From: Polytrichum commune
Taxonomy: Eukaryota > Streptophyta > Polytrichopsida > Polytrichales > Polytrichaceae
NCBI GenBank assembly: GCA_950295325.1
Contig: OX485807.1
Span: 684,501 to 748,500 of the forward strand
Direction: 5' to 3'
DNA length: 64,000 nucleotides
Shown: in pieces, positions 23,690-35,624 of the stretch
How the letters are laid out: the number at the start of each line of letters is the position of its first letter
Numbering within the stretch: the stretch's first letter is position 1
The notes under the pieces: generated by a model
Database searches by the model: none
Seen by the model: only the letters and a program-made list of their open reading frames with translations
Told to the model about the DNA's origin: nothing
Program-made: the position numbers and the translations under genes

Positions 23690-25244
23690 ATAACCACAAT
23701 CCCAACGACTCTTACTTCAACTACAATAAAATAAAATAAATTGAAGGTGATGATGATTGTTGTAGTTGACTTTCTTTGGTTTTATTTCATTAAATTGTAG
23801 TTACCATGTGGCATCAAGTAGAACGTCAAGGCCAAAGCATGGGAGCGGCATGCACTCTTAGACAAACTTCACACTAGAATCGATGCATTGTTTGTTTCCA
23901 CTCCACGAGCTACACCCAACAATGAGGAGTAATTTTTTGGTCAAATCCACACTTCATTTACAACTAGATCTCATGTGTATCCAAGAGGGGCTTGCCGCAT
24001 ACGAGTGTAATACTTCTCATCCATCCAACATAAAAACTTGACCTCATGTAGGTTTATGGCTAATTCACTTCAAATGACTTCGCCTAGTAGACTAATTTGG
24101 GGTTTTTAAACTCAACTTTGGTGTCAAGTCAACTAAAAAAAACACCCTCCATACTACATGATATTATTTCATGTATTTTATTTAGCCCGAAAAATATGAG
24201 AAGTACTCATATGCTATAATTATCTTTCACCTAGGTTAGTGGTTTATTCCTCACAAATGGCTTTGAATGAAATAGGTCAAGATCTTTAGAAATAATTCCA
24301 ATTCCAAATCAACTAAGAAAGTAATCTCTATAGTAGACATGCCTAATTCAATAACTTTTGTAACTGGACAACTATATTTGAATAGTATGCGATTAGATGT
24401 GACTCCAAGAACATATACCACAATGACATGTGTTTAAAAGAGATTAACATACATGCTCAAAATATGAGAACCGTTCTAAGTTTAATACTCAACATAATTG
24501 AGGGGACCTATATGACCATTTGAATAGCAAAAGAACCTTCACTCTGGTAGTCAAAAAGATATTCATATGAGCTCCAAAAAATATGAGGAAAGCGACTAGG
24601 GCCTCGATTTAGATTTGTTGACCACTCAAAGGACACACTCGTTTTTAAAAGTATGGACCTACATGGGTGCACAAAAGGGGTATTGATTGTGCTTAGGGAT
24701 TACAAATTATACATAAGGGTGTTTCATATCCTACGACCCAGGGGGTTGGACTCTTCATTGGATACCCAAATGACATGTGTGGGTCACTATGAAATTAAAC
24801 CCCCTATACACAAGAAGTTCATAGCGAAAACCAAATGTATACGTACTAACGGCATGCTAGAAAATGAACTCATGTACTCAAAAATAAGCTTTTCAATTGA
24901 ATGTGATAAATGCATTCAATATATATGCAAACTATACATGGTGAATTAAATAATTATTTATTACGTATAAAATTCACATTAACTTTTCAAGAGAAAGTCG
25001 TTGAATATTTTCATCCAAAGCATGTAACTCAACGATTGTATCAAACAAACAAAGATAAGAGCACAATAAGTTAGCCATAATTTGGAGAGTAAAACTAAAG
25101 GAAGCCCATGGGAGCTCCAAGAGCCTCTAGTTTGTAAAAACCTATAACCCCAACGCAAACCCTAACAAGAAGACGCATTGTAGTCATTGAGGACTATGAC
25201 AATTGGAAAACAATAAATGAAATGTGAAGTGGATGAAACTAACA
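23690..25244. other. AT-rich intergenic stretch
   Basis: No gene is supported. A 98-codon frame at 24653-24949 has no recognisable motif, and its first bases match the repeat text near 8883, so it is probably repeat-derived. Confidence 0.45.
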
Positions 25245-25541
25245 CATCTATTGAAAGATTGGAGCCTACTTTGAAAGTTGGGTGAAATTTTTGGGAATTC
25301 CACTATCCATCTTTCAAACTTTGAGAGAATACTATGATCTAAAATAGGGTTATGTGCATGGGAGCCGCCATCCTAAATTCCAGATCCGCCTATGCCGTAG
25401 GACAAGCTAGAAAGCCGGTTTTTTAATAGCCGAACCCCACTCTTTGTGTATGGTAATTTAAGCATTACCAAAACATGGATGACTTTGTGTTGATTCTCAT
25501 AAACGTAAGGTTTGGGACTAAACCCATGGTTTCATCTCCTT
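25245..25541 (-). repeat. Partial copy of repeat family H, inverted
   Basis: Read on the minus strand it begins at the TIR GATGAAACCATGGGTTTAGT (25541 downwards) and follows the full copy at 34217-34586 for about 300 bases. This includes the 'gtaatgcttaaatta' and 'caaagtaggctccaat' phrases. The distal end is missing. Confidence 0.65.
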
Positions 25542-26328
25542 TATACTCCAAATAACTCTATTATGTTAGATGAGGTGCACTCATATGCGATAATTCCCTC
25601 TCGTCTCATTATTGTGTAAGGTATGTGGGTGTTATTTGGTTCAGTTTTCATGTTCTCCAATTTCTTTTGATTATATTTACACAAGAAAATTCATCTTGCA
25701 TTAGCAAATCTATGATGAAAGATTTGCAAAAATTGGAAACATTTGTAAAGTTAAGCCTCCCTTGGTTTAGTTATGGTTGTGATAAGTGCATGTTTGTTAA
25801 TTTCATAACTGAATACATAGGTCCTCCCAATTGTGTTCTTTATTGAATGTAGAGTAGTTATTAACATTTGAAGACTTGGTCCAATCTCCTTCCTTTTAAA
25901 AAAAAACATGTATGTCTTAATGATGTTTGGTCTTTGATCCTCACCAAACCACATACCCTAAAAGGGGAAAAGAGATTGTAGTGGAGGATGAAAGTGGGAC
26001 CCAACCATAACCACTTCCCACTCGAGTAGTTGTGTGTAAACGCCGGCCTTTTTGAGTCAGAACTTAACTTAGGAGAAGATGCAGGCGCGGCTGCAGCATG
26101 CACGAGCAGCACTACTTTCACTGTTGCGGCGACTACCTATAACCTTCACCGGCGAAAGCTGAAACCCACAAACAAAGATTGACTCAATCATCCTGTCTGT
26201 CGGTGTCCGACTCCCTCGCGCGGTACTCTCGCAGGCAGGATGGAAGGTGTGGCAGATTCTCTCCGTCGTGTGCAATTGTGCAAGCAGCCGGCTGCGGCGG
26301 GTGCCACTTTTGGTACTGGTTCGCCCAG
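25542..26328. other. Intergenic stretch
   Basis: No gene is supported. GC content rises from about 26040, and the short frames here lack motifs. It precedes the tandem repeats found 3' of the ERF gene. Confidence 0.4.
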
Positions 26329-26520
26329 GGGGAATAATTATCATCCTCCTCGGCCTCCACCTGATTGACCCCAAGTAAAAAATTCTGCATTGCTAAGGGG
26401 AATAATCGTTTCTCTTCAGCCTAGCTCCTGATTGACCAAAAGTAAAAAAAAATCTGCATTGCTGAGGCGAATCGTCATCCTCTTCGATCGGCTTCCTGAT
26501 TGACCCAAGTAAAATGTCTC
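26329..26520. repeat. Three imperfect tandem units of about 68 bp
   Basis: Each unit starts GGSGAATMRTCR-like, contains CTGATTGACC followed by AAGTAAAA, and ends TCTGCATTGCTRA. Units begin at about 26329, 26397 and 26466, and the third is cut short. Confidence 0.75.
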
Positions 26521-26845
26521 AGGCACAGCCGATGCTGGGAGATCGCGCCGGCATGGATATTGGGAGGGCCAGGTAGCAACAGTAACCTGCACGCTAGATT
26601 ATCGCTCGATACCAACATGCACCAACCTCATCACCGTGACTTCAACTACCGAATAGTACACAGGCTTTGAATCACACAGGTATTTGGTCACTGTGAAATA
26701 GTGTCACTGGCTATCATGGAAAGAGATCAGCAGTTCCGTGGTCCTCAATAAAATGATGTTATCTCCATGTTTTTGCATCAATCCAGACTCCAGACTTGTA
26801 CAGGGTAAAGGAGGATCTTGAAAGCTTTGCATGAATCCCACAACA

Positions 26846-27092
26846 CATGTACTGAGTGGATCGTAGCATTAAGATATTGACCTCATGGACTCCACAAAAA
26901 ACCTTCGCGTGTAATACTGTCTTGATCATAGCATCGAAGTACTAACCCCTTGGATTACACATAAAAACATTGCAGGTACTACTGACTGGATTACAGCATC
27001 AAAATACTAACCCTATGGATTAACCCCCGAATCAAACAAAACTGTGCATGTACTACTGACTTGATCACAGCATCAAAATACTAACCCCATAC
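26846..27092. repeat. Four imperfect tandem units of 62-74 bp downstream of the ERF gene
   Basis: Each unit contains a 'tactgacttgatcacagcat'-like half followed by a 'caaaatactaacccc'-like half. The third and fourth are most alike. The array lies 150-400 bp beyond the predicted polyadenylation site of the ERF gene. Confidence 0.7.
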
Positions 27093-27239
27093 ACAGCTCC
27101 CAGAAGAATGGTTTTGAAGTCCCATGCCGGTCGACTTAATGCCTGCACAGTGCTGCAGCTTCAATCAACATGCCTCTGGAGATAAACTTTGAATAGATTG
27201 AAGTTGCTGGCAAGCATTGCATTGTACTGTCACTAAGCA

Positions 27240-27721
27240 ATGAGATCAGCATAGGGAAGCTTTATTGGAAGTGTTGGGTTAAGAATGTAGGGGAGCATCT
27301 GCAGCTGAAGTTCCAACACTTCGCTTCGATGTCCTTGCAACAGCGTTCTAATGACAAGGTGACGACGTATCTGGATGTATATCCCCCGTCTGGATACAAC
27401 ATCGTGACAAACGTCTGCCAACTTCGCCTAAAAAAATAGTTTACAGGACCTGTTACAACTCTCATACAAACTTGGAAGGTAATTACATGGTTCTTCTATA
27501 TCACATGATACTGTGCACATCGACTATGAATATTACACTGCATGATGAAACTCATGCGTTCTGCAGTAATTACCACTACGCCTAAACTCATGTGTACACT
27601 GAATCCGAGAATCGCTACATTAACCCATCAACAAGAGGTTGACAGATCCAGAGCTCTCTTGGGGCCGGTCGGTGTCATATTCATCATGACTAATTTGCAA
27701 ACCTCGTTTCCTCCAATATCA
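27240..27721 (-). terminator. Predicted 3' UTR and poly(A) signal of the ERF gene
   Basis: On the minus strand an AATAAA (plus-strand TTTATT, 27261-27266) lies about 455 nt after the stop codon at 27722-27724. No other gene intervenes, so cleavage near 27240 is a reasonable guess. Confidence 0.4.
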
Positions 27722-29941
27722 TCAAGAGTAGGACAATATCGGTACTGATTCCTCCTGCATAACATGATCTGCCGGGAAGCTGAGGTTATGATGCCCATCC
27801 GAGTATACATATGGCGTAGTCGACTGATTTAAGTTGGAAGTGATTTGCATGGTGCTGTCATTGACTGTTGGGGTACATGGATCATTGCAAATGTAACTCT
27901 CCCAGCTGTTATCAGGAAGACATTGAGACATGGATATTGCTGAGAAATGATGATTCTCATTCTCACCCTCAGTAGATTGCAAAATGTGCAACGCATTCGC
28001 CAGTGCTTCATAGCTGTCAGGAATCCACCGTTGCTGTTCCTGCAACTCGGGTTTAACATCCACCAGCTCGTGATCCGCCACTTGCAAGTATGTGGGTTCG
28101 CTCTGATCGAATTGCCAGGAAGCTGGAAGCTCACACAAATTGCTCCAAGTCTCCGCAGGATCAGAATCGACAAGGTTAACCCGACTCATTTGGTTGTAGG
28201 TTGGAGGAGGTGCTGGACTGCTCCACGACCATTCTCCACGCGGCTGATGATTGCTGCTGCTTCTTAACACTCCCGAGTCATTAGCCCTCACCCTCATGTT
28301 CGAAGGTAGCATGCTTTCCAGATTGTCGGGATTCTGCTGGGTTGGCCACAGTGGCTGCAACGGGCTGCAAACCTCGGCTGCGGCAGGAGGCTCAGTGATA
28401 GAATCACCAGCTTCCGAGCAGCGAGACAGCACTGGCCCAGATGGGCTGGGAACCACGTAATTTTTAGCAGTGATGAAATTAGGGGAAGAGGCTGTGTCCG
28501 CAGAGGGAGAGACAGCTGACAGCGAAGAGTCCTCGGAGTAGAGAACTTGAGTGGATAGCAAGCACTGGTGGTCAGGGTCGACATATTTCGACACTACTTG
28601 CGCAAGAGTGCCGCGCACTGCATATTCTTGCTGCGAGGTGAAGTTTGTAGTTACTCGACATGACTGCAATGGCGATGAGTACGCAACCGTGACCTCCCTG
28701 GAGCTGCCATTGCAGGTGTCCGCTGTCAGAGTAGAGTCACCGGACACTGAGTCTATAACCAGCACCTTTGGGCATGCAACTCGACTCTCCTTTGCGTTGC
28801 ATGAGACCTGTATCACAGTTGAAACAACGGAAAGCAATTGAGAATGGTGGAGAATGATGCTTTTCAACACAATCTATCTGCCTCTTGGGAAGAACTCTCG
28901 AGCCGAGGTTAAGTCATATTAGCCCTCTCGGCAAGAAACCTAAGCAGATGATTAGAACCCCAAACTGTAAAAGTTCGCAATGGTTTCAGGGACGGAATTT
29001 TCTTTTACCTCGAGGCGTGCAGACTGTTGTGAGGTGGTTGTGATCCTTTCTGAATTATGATGAGCACCGCGGGTGGAATCCTGCTGGGCGTTGTGGTAGC
29101 CGGAAAGCCATGATTCCTTGGTTCTTACCGGTGACCCAGCTTGCTGTTGTTGGGCAGATCCTACCACCTTCGACCTGCAGGTGGTGGGACTGCTGGGCTG
29201 CAAGCAGCTTCTCTGCTGCTGCTGCAAGTGCATCTCCCTCTCTCTCATCGCTTGCTGATGAATTGGGCGATCGCTGATGGCGCTGGCTAACCTCTCCACA
29301 GACTCCAGCACGTGGCTGTAAGGCTCACTGAAGCTTTCGATGACCGCGTCGATGGGGTTAAGGTGGTGCCCATTTAGGTGACTCTTCTCAGGTTGAGTAC
29401 CGCTGCAGGTCAATGCGGAGAGCCAGTCTGGTTTTCGAGGTTTCATGGTTGCTCCTCCGCCGAACGTATGGATATCTTGTTGCTGCTCATGTGACTGCAT
29501 CTGCTCCGCTGCCCGGGCGGCCGCCATCGCTGCGGAAAGCAGACAAGTCTGCTGCGTGTTGTACACGAAATTGGTGCGGGCTTTGAGCCCCCGCATCGAC
29601 CTGGCTGCCAAGTCGTACGCCAGAGCTGCGTCCTCAGCCGTGTCGAAGGTGCCCAGCCACCTGCGCTCCCTGGTGTTGGGGTCCCGAATCTCTGCTGCGT
29701 AGCGACCCCAAGGCCTTCGCCTCACACCCCTGTACCTCCCCTCCTGCTTCTGCGGCTGCTGCTTCTGCTGCTGTGCAAGCTTCGACTTCCCCGTCGCCAT
29801 CTTCGTCCCTGTCCCTGCCTTCTTCATGCCTCGCTGTTGCTGCTTCTCCGACGTAGGCCGTGGCGGAACTCCCATGGTGCCGCCGCCGCCGCCTAACCCT
29901 CCTGTCACTCTGCTCTCCCTATCCTCCCTGGTTCTGCTCAT
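27722..29941 (-). CDS. AP2/ERF transcription factor, ESR/LEP-like (ERF group VIII), two exons
   Basis: Exon 1 is 29941-29009 and exon 2 is 28807-27722, separated by a 201-nt intron. The donor CTCGAG|GTAAAA and acceptor GATACAG|GTCTCA keep phase 0, giving 672 residues. I start at the ATG at 29941: the open frame extends 15 codons further upstream, but only to a TTG and with no in-frame ATG. A Gln/Lys-rich N-terminal region (about residues 31-65) is followed by one AP2 domain at 69-127 ([40 protein letters not shown], then [12 protein letters not shown]). The Ala and Asp typical of ERFs are present. RTNFVY and the overall text fit the ESR1/DRN, LEAFY PETIOLE and PUCHI/FZP group, whose bryophyte relatives are STEMIN and LAXR, regulators of stem-cell formation and cell-fate change. 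The long Ser/Gln-rich C-terminal half is probably an activation region. It should act in the nucleus on GCC-box-like sites. Group membership is inferred and a specific orthologue cannot be named. Confidence 0.85.
28808..29008 (-). other. Intron of ERF gene
   Basis: A 201-nt phase-0 intron, GT (29008-29007) to AG. Unspliced, exon 1 would read on for 18 codons and stop at 28952, and exon 2 would have to start internally. Splicing joins SARLE to VSCNAKES in one frame. Retention of this intron would give a 329-residue form that still holds the whole AP2 domain. Confidence 0.75.
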
Positions 29942-31111
29942 CCGAAGACCTCCCGGCAACTTCAAGTCACCTCCAACCCAACTCAACCCCCTTGAACCTG
30001 CCCTGCGACTCTCACCTCCGCAATTCGCAAAACCCCCAGTACACTACTCGACAAGCCTGTTCACCAAGTTGCACTCTCAATTGGAACCCCAGTCCGCAGT
30101 AGAGCTTGCTGCCACCCACTTAACCTTGTGCAGTTAGTCGCCACTTAACCTTGTATATGTCATCAAGATATGGACTGCAATTTGCTGCTATAAGTCTGAG
30201 ACTGGATGGGTTGGTTTGAGACGTTGATGCTGCATCATCCACACTGAACGGGTGAGGAGCAGCCCTAAACTGTTGGAAAGCACTTGATAATGAGCCTCCT
30301 CCTTCTTACCTCAGGTATGGTCAATACGGCAGGCTCTGCACCTGCCTTCAGATCAGTCTTGTACCTTGCAGTAGTACTCACAGATCACACATGCAGTACT
30401 ACTTGCTGAAGAAGGGCTGAGGGAGAGGCAGAAGAAGAAGAAGATCTCTGTGTACGAGGTTTATGTTTTCGAAGTGCAGGCGGGTGTGAGGTGGTCGGCC
30501 TTGCACAGATGAAGAATCATGCAGTACCTCAAATTGCTTATTTGACAATGATGTCGATGCTGGTGGAAGCTGCCACGAGAAGGTTTTGTGGTGACTGGCC
30601 GTCTGAATTAAAGGAGGACTAGGAGAAGCAACGAGGGTGGGTCGACGATGATGCTTGTGGAGACCGTTAGTAAATGCCGATGGCCACGCCGGGCAAGAGC
30701 AAGAATCCGGTCGGATGTCAGCCTAGGAAAAGGTTGCAGCTACTGCGCTTGCTACTAGCCTAATCGGATGCTTTTATTATTCTTATTATTAACCTAAGCA
30801 AGCTTAACTTACCCCTTTCTCTCTGACTGCCTCCTGATCATGCTGTCTCCGAGCTAGATTCTTCGGAGAGCCTGTTATTACTTCTTATGTTGCGGCCCGG
30901 CCCGCCCCGCCCCAGCCCATTCTCAAATCGACGTTATCACTCGCTTCTGCATGCACAGATCTGGCCTACCGGCGTTCGCAACTAACTTGTTTTAAAACTA
31001 ACGTTCGTAATTGAACTCACAAACTTACATGGCCGGTTCTCTTCATGGCCAAGTATTCGTGGTGTCTATGTAAACTCATCCGTTACCTTTAGAAGGTGGA
31101 AACGCAGTGAA
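29942..31111 (-). promoter_or_regulatory. Upstream region of ERF gene
   Basis: GC-rich near the gene, falling off towards 31 kb. No convincing TATA box was found on the minus strand. A GAA/AAG-type purine tract lies at 30431-30445. A run of G-blocks on the coding strand (30895-30918) lies about 950 bp upstream of the ATG. Confidence 0.4.
30895..30918 (-). promoter_or_regulatory. Potential G-quadruplex upstream of ERF gene
   Basis: On the minus strand five G-runs of 3-4 bases (GGG, GGGG, GGGG, GGG, GGG) are separated by 1-2 bases. That satisfies the usual G3+N1-7 pattern. A regulatory role is only possible. Confidence 0.5.
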
Positions 31112-31320
31112 CTAGTACACTTGGCGTCATTCACGATTTGGAGTTACATATTGCTATATATTATTGCTGTATTTTTTTATCAAGTGAAGGTGTTAACATT
31201 TTATAACGTCCAAACAACCAATTTGACCAATGTTGCCATAAAAATGAGATGTACATTATATATTTATATCATTGCAAAATTCCAAATGGTAGATGACACT
31301 AAGTATTGTATTTAGTGTAG
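31112..31320. mobile_element. Degraded MITE, family A
   Basis: The right end (reverse-complemented CTACACTAAATACAATACTT) followed by AGTGTC matches the ends of the intronic copy at 4832-5050. The interior contains the inverted form of its TTGGTTGTTTGGAC phrase. The left terminus is eroded. Confidence 0.55.
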
Positions 31321-32880
31321 TTTTTAGCAATAATGGATATTTTAAGATGGTTGGACTCCATAATTGGCTCCCAGATTAGCTCAATGGGTTCTTTTTAAAA
31401 CCAACCCTCAATATATGGTGGTTTCTTTTTACTAGAAGCTTTTCACGACGATGGAATCCCACCGCTTGGGATTCGTAGTATCTATTCAAACTCGTCCATC
31501 ATGGATGAAAGGGTTCTAGTAGACACAAGTCCCTCACATTTAAAGGGTCAATTCACTCATATTCTCCATTCGTATTTGAATAGATTAACGTAGAATCTCT
31601 AATGCTATTTCATATTCGAACAATCTAGAAACAAAAATTTAAGATTAGACAATAGTTTGTTGCAATCCCACCTTTGCGATGGATGTGTTTACATAAAAAC
31701 TATGAATTCTCGATCCCACATGCATCCTTTGGCTACGAGACCGTAATCACCATGCTAATAACCATTCCCTCAAGAGATTATGATTTGTGGCAGCCTTGTC
31801 AGGGGATCTCTGGTATAAATCCACTCCCTGCATGTTTATGACTTATGCATCTCAATGTCATCTCATTTTGACCAATTTGGGGTCTTACCTTCTTCTATCC
31901 TAATATGAAACCGAATATGTAATGAATGGAAATTTTTTAGTTATAAGGGGTTCTCAACTTTTGCACCTTCAACTTACACGATTGTTACAAATCCTTGGCC
32001 AATCATCAAACTTAGTTACCCATGTCTTTAACCTCATGCACAATTTCTTAGTTGCATTCATAAGTGCAGTACCTACTTATCTCCCATATTTTGTACAAAT
32101 AATCACGGGCATAAATTCCACTCAATCAACAGAAAAACCAAATTAGTCCAATATTTTCAGGCTTTGCAGTGTTTAATTACAATGCGTAACTGGGATGGCA
32201 AACATTTCATAAAACATTACATTATTTAGATGCTATCAACCGTTCCATTCCAATAATACCGGTGACAATGCTTCACCCGAGTTTATCATGTTGAATCTGC
32301 GGGTAAGAGAGAATAAGCATGAGTATAGTTCTGAATAATATATAACTTGTTCCCGGTCCCATGCATCCCATAGTCATAGTTGGATAATGTTAGGAACTAT
32401 TCTAAAACTTGAATATCTTCAACATTAGAGACCCATATACACCTAGTGGAGTGGAATCCGGTTTGGAATGATGCTATAAGAAACTTGTTGTACTCAAACC
32501 CTTCATCCACAACGGATGAGTTTACCTAACTTACACACCACAAAGTGCGAGCCCACCAACCATGGTCAGCATCATGCATAACTATTATAATGCGTCATCT
32601 TAGTAATCAAACATAAGTTCAGGATACCTTCGGCCCATACTTATCTTGCATACTTGCATCATGGTCGTAATCACCGAGAACAAAATGGTGCTGGAGGCAT
32701 CCCATTCAAGACTGGGACAATAAGCTTACTTTACTTACTGCACAAGGCACATGGGGGCTCCTTGCCGCAATGTGACGGCTGGGTTTGAAGTTAAATATTC
32801 AGAAGGATCGGCAAATAATTCCTACCATTAATTTGTCACCCGAGGGATGATTCCAAATCGATCATGGAGGATGCAGCGAC
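31321..32880. other. AT-rich intergenic stretch
   Basis: No gene is supported. Short frames such as 31922-32146 have no recognisable content. Confidence 0.45.
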
Positions 32881-33698
32881 CACCCACTGCCGAAAGCACA
32901 CCTTTCAGAAGCGGCCTTCAGTCTGTTCCAGATGACCGGCTCATTTATAAAATAAATGCAACAGCCCCGTAACTGTTTAGCGCTAAAAGAATGGAATAGC
33001 TGCAACATTCAACATGGAAAAATAGTATTTTGCAGACTACCACCCACTGCCGAAAGCAGACCTTTCAGAAAGAGGGGTTCAGGGCCACTTCACACATGAG
33101 CCAAGAGCCGTGACCATGAAATCGTGAGAGCCCAAAAGAAAGTGTCCGAAGGCCGTCCCAACACACCTCCAAAATCATGATGTAGTGTGGTCACGGATCC
33201 TCAAGTGTAGTGTGAAGTCATATGTGACCGGGCCCTCAACCAAATGCTATTTGAATGAATTTCTATTCATGCGGGTCCTCATGCATGATAAAATAGAATA
33301 AATCAACGGTTATGAGCATTCGGAGTGTCATGGTCTTCCGGTTTTGTGTTAGACCTACCTTCAAGAGGTCATTTTTGAAAATAGTCCAAGTGATCATGAT
33401 ACATGATCCATTTGATGCCATGTAGGAATCCATGTGGACTTTACATCCAACTTACATTCACATACTCCATCGGTCCCTCATGCGTAGTGTGAAGTGAACT
33501 TGGACCAGCTCCGCCTTCTCCACCAATGAGAGTGCTTGAAGTACAAAGGTCACGGGCTCTCAGTCTCGTGTGTGAAGTGGCCCTCAGTCCGTTCCAGATG
33601 ACCGGCTGATTTATAAATTGCAACAGCCCCGTAACTGTTTAGCGCTACAAGAATAGCTGTGACATTCATCATGGAAAAATAGTATTTTGCAGACTTGG
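32881..33698. repeat. 160-bp tandem duplication, second unit split by a MITE
   Basis: Unit 1 is 32881-33040. Unit 2 starts at 33041 with CACCCACTGCCGAAAGCAGA, is interrupted after about 40 bp, and resumes at 33584-33698 with TCAGTCCGTTCCAGATGACC. Outside the insert the units differ at only a few positions and by short deletions. The text may derive from the 3' end of a LINE, because the neighbouring zinc-knuckle relic is contiguous with it. Confidence 0.8.
33082..33583. mobile_element. PIF/Harbinger-like MITE, TCA target duplication
   Basis: A 502-bp element. The left end GGGCCACTTCACACATGAG and the reverse-complemented right end GGGCCACTTCACACACGAG match for about 35 bp with few changes. 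TCA flanks both sides (33079-33081, 33584-33586) and occurs once at the matching place in the uninterrupted unit (32881-33040). GGGCC tips and a 3-bp T-N-A-like duplication fit PIF/Harbinger. It encodes no transposase. Confidence 0.75.
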
Positions 33699-33840
33699 TT
33701 TAAGTTGGAGCCACCATACCAATTGTTAGCCACTATATATATATACCTCCAACATCTTTGAGCCAACTGGCAATCAAAGAAGCGATGAGCAACCGTTTTA
33801 CACTGGACCTTGCCGGCATTGAGCGTAATTGGCATCGAAA
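33690..33840 (-). pseudogene. LINE 3' fragment with reverse-transcriptase zinc-binding motif
   Basis: The minus-strand frame reads VQCKTVAHRFFDCQLAQRCW (about 33808-33747). This matches the zf-RVT pattern C...H-x-F-F-x-C-x-L-A-x-x-x-W found after the reverse transcriptase in plant LINEs. Nothing upstream in this LINE is preserved here, and the frame runs on into the duplicated unit. Confidence 0.55.
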
Positions 33841-34216
33841 TTTGGGATATATTTATCCGCACCACTTTGATCGCTAGCCAGCACTGCGACTGCCTTGTGA
33901 AGGATTGACTGCGTAAAAAGCACCACTTTTCTCTTTTAATTTTAGAGCTTGTGCCAAACTGAGTTCTGGTGGGGGAAGATGGAAGGAACCATAGTGGCCT
34001 CGCTTCTTACCACTGGATTTCTTTAATCAGAAGACTTCATGGGCCAAGTTTGGACGTGTATTCCATGAACAGGGTGTCATCAAGCCATCTTTAAATTCAA
34101 TTTCGAGGGACGAAAGAGTGATTAGACATAGCCACTTTCCTAAAAAGAGAAATGGCAGTGAGTTTTGTCTTCGCAATAAAGTCAATACATAAGAGAGTTA
34201 TTTGTAATGTAAAGCA

Positions 34217-34586
34217 GATGAAACCATGGGTTTAGTCCCAAACCCTGAGTTCATGAGAATTAACACATAGTCATCCAAGTTTTTGTAATGCTTAAATTAA
34301 CATATACAAAGAGCGGTGTTGGGCTATCAAAAATTGGCTTTCTAACTTGGCTTATTAAGATGGGTGAGCCAAGTTAGCCTTACATAGGTGGATCCATGAT
34401 TTAGGATAGCAGATCCTATGTGCATATCTTATTTTAGATCCTAAAACTCTCTCAAAATTTGAGAGGTGCAGGAGGAGGTCCCAAATTTGCACCTAACTTT
34501 CAAAGTAGGCTCCAATACACAATGCGCTAGTGAGCTCTTAATAGAAAGTTTTCTCAGAGAAGGATCAAACCCATGGTTTCGTCCCT
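34217..34586. mobile_element. TIR element of family H (most complete copy)
   Basis: A 370-bp element. The left end GATGAAACCATGGGTTTAGT and the reverse-complemented right end GGACGAAACCATGGGTTTGA form a TIR of about 20 bp. Partial copies lie at 25245-25541, 53111-53440 and at the very start of the window. No coding capacity. Confidence 0.65.
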
Positions 34587-35624
34587 CTTCGAGGGACTTT
34601 GCAAACAACTCTAAGGTATGCAGACCTTGAACTCAAAACCCCACAAGTTTCGGATTTTGGTGCACACAATTTAGTTTCAAAAAAATAGACAAAATTGTGG
34701 TAGACTCTCATATGTGTTACATCAATCCACAAAGAAAAATAAAATCATAAGCTTATATGTGACCTAGGGGAAAACACAATGTGGTATTCATGTTTAGGTT
34801 TTCTACATTCAATAGTGACTCCACAAACAATAAAGTGATGCATTATGTGAGCGGGAACTTTTAGGACCTTCATTGGGTTAGTAGAATGTGTTGGACTAAA
34901 TGAGAAACCAATTTATACTAAACACTTAAAACTACACTATAACAACGAGCCTATGATCTTCTACATAATATTGCATTTGCGTCCATCTCTATTACACCTT
35001 GTTGTTGGCCTCAAATGCACTACCCACCTCCCAAATATAGCACATGGGATCACATGCCAACTTCTTGTTGGCCTATAGCCACCGCCACGTAGCCCATAAA
35101 CCACTTGCAACCCATACATGTCTTTTAGCTCCATTTGGTCCTACACTACTAAGTAATAAGCCCTACCTCATTATCACCTTCCCTTACTAGCTTTGAATTG
35201 CAACCTAAGAAACAACAAAAGGCAACTATGAGCTTAACTTACACCAGAGAACCACCACACTTGCTAGATTGTAAACCTCTATTATTACCTTTACCAACCT
35301 CTGCTAAGTTGAAATAACAACTAATCTAAGTTAACAATGTTGGCATGCATTGCATCCGTTTGAAACAAACATAGCATCCGCTAGTGGACTTGATATGTCA
35401 CAACGTGTCTCGATTTGAAGTCCCACTCTACACATTCAAAATTTATTGGAGGATAATGAGGATCCGCCTTATGCATCTACAAAAGCCTCCAAGAGCAGCT
35501 AACAATGCCATTCCCAACCAAACTCTTGCTTAGTTTCTAAATGCACCATCTCCCAATTTTAGTGGTGTTGGTGTGCATTGGAATTGCAAGCAATGTATAT
35601 GTTTGACTAATTTCATGTGATGTA
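34587..35624. other. AT-rich intergenic stretch
   Basis: No gene or clear repeat boundary seen. Confidence 0.4.

Noticed and set aside
28251-28841. Plus-strand frames opposite ERF exon 2
   Set aside because: Antisense shadows of a confidently coding exon.
29942-29986. Upstream extension of the ERF frame to 29986
   Set aside because: The codon there is TTG, not ATG. No in-frame ATG exists before the upstream stop, so the start is placed at ATG 29941.
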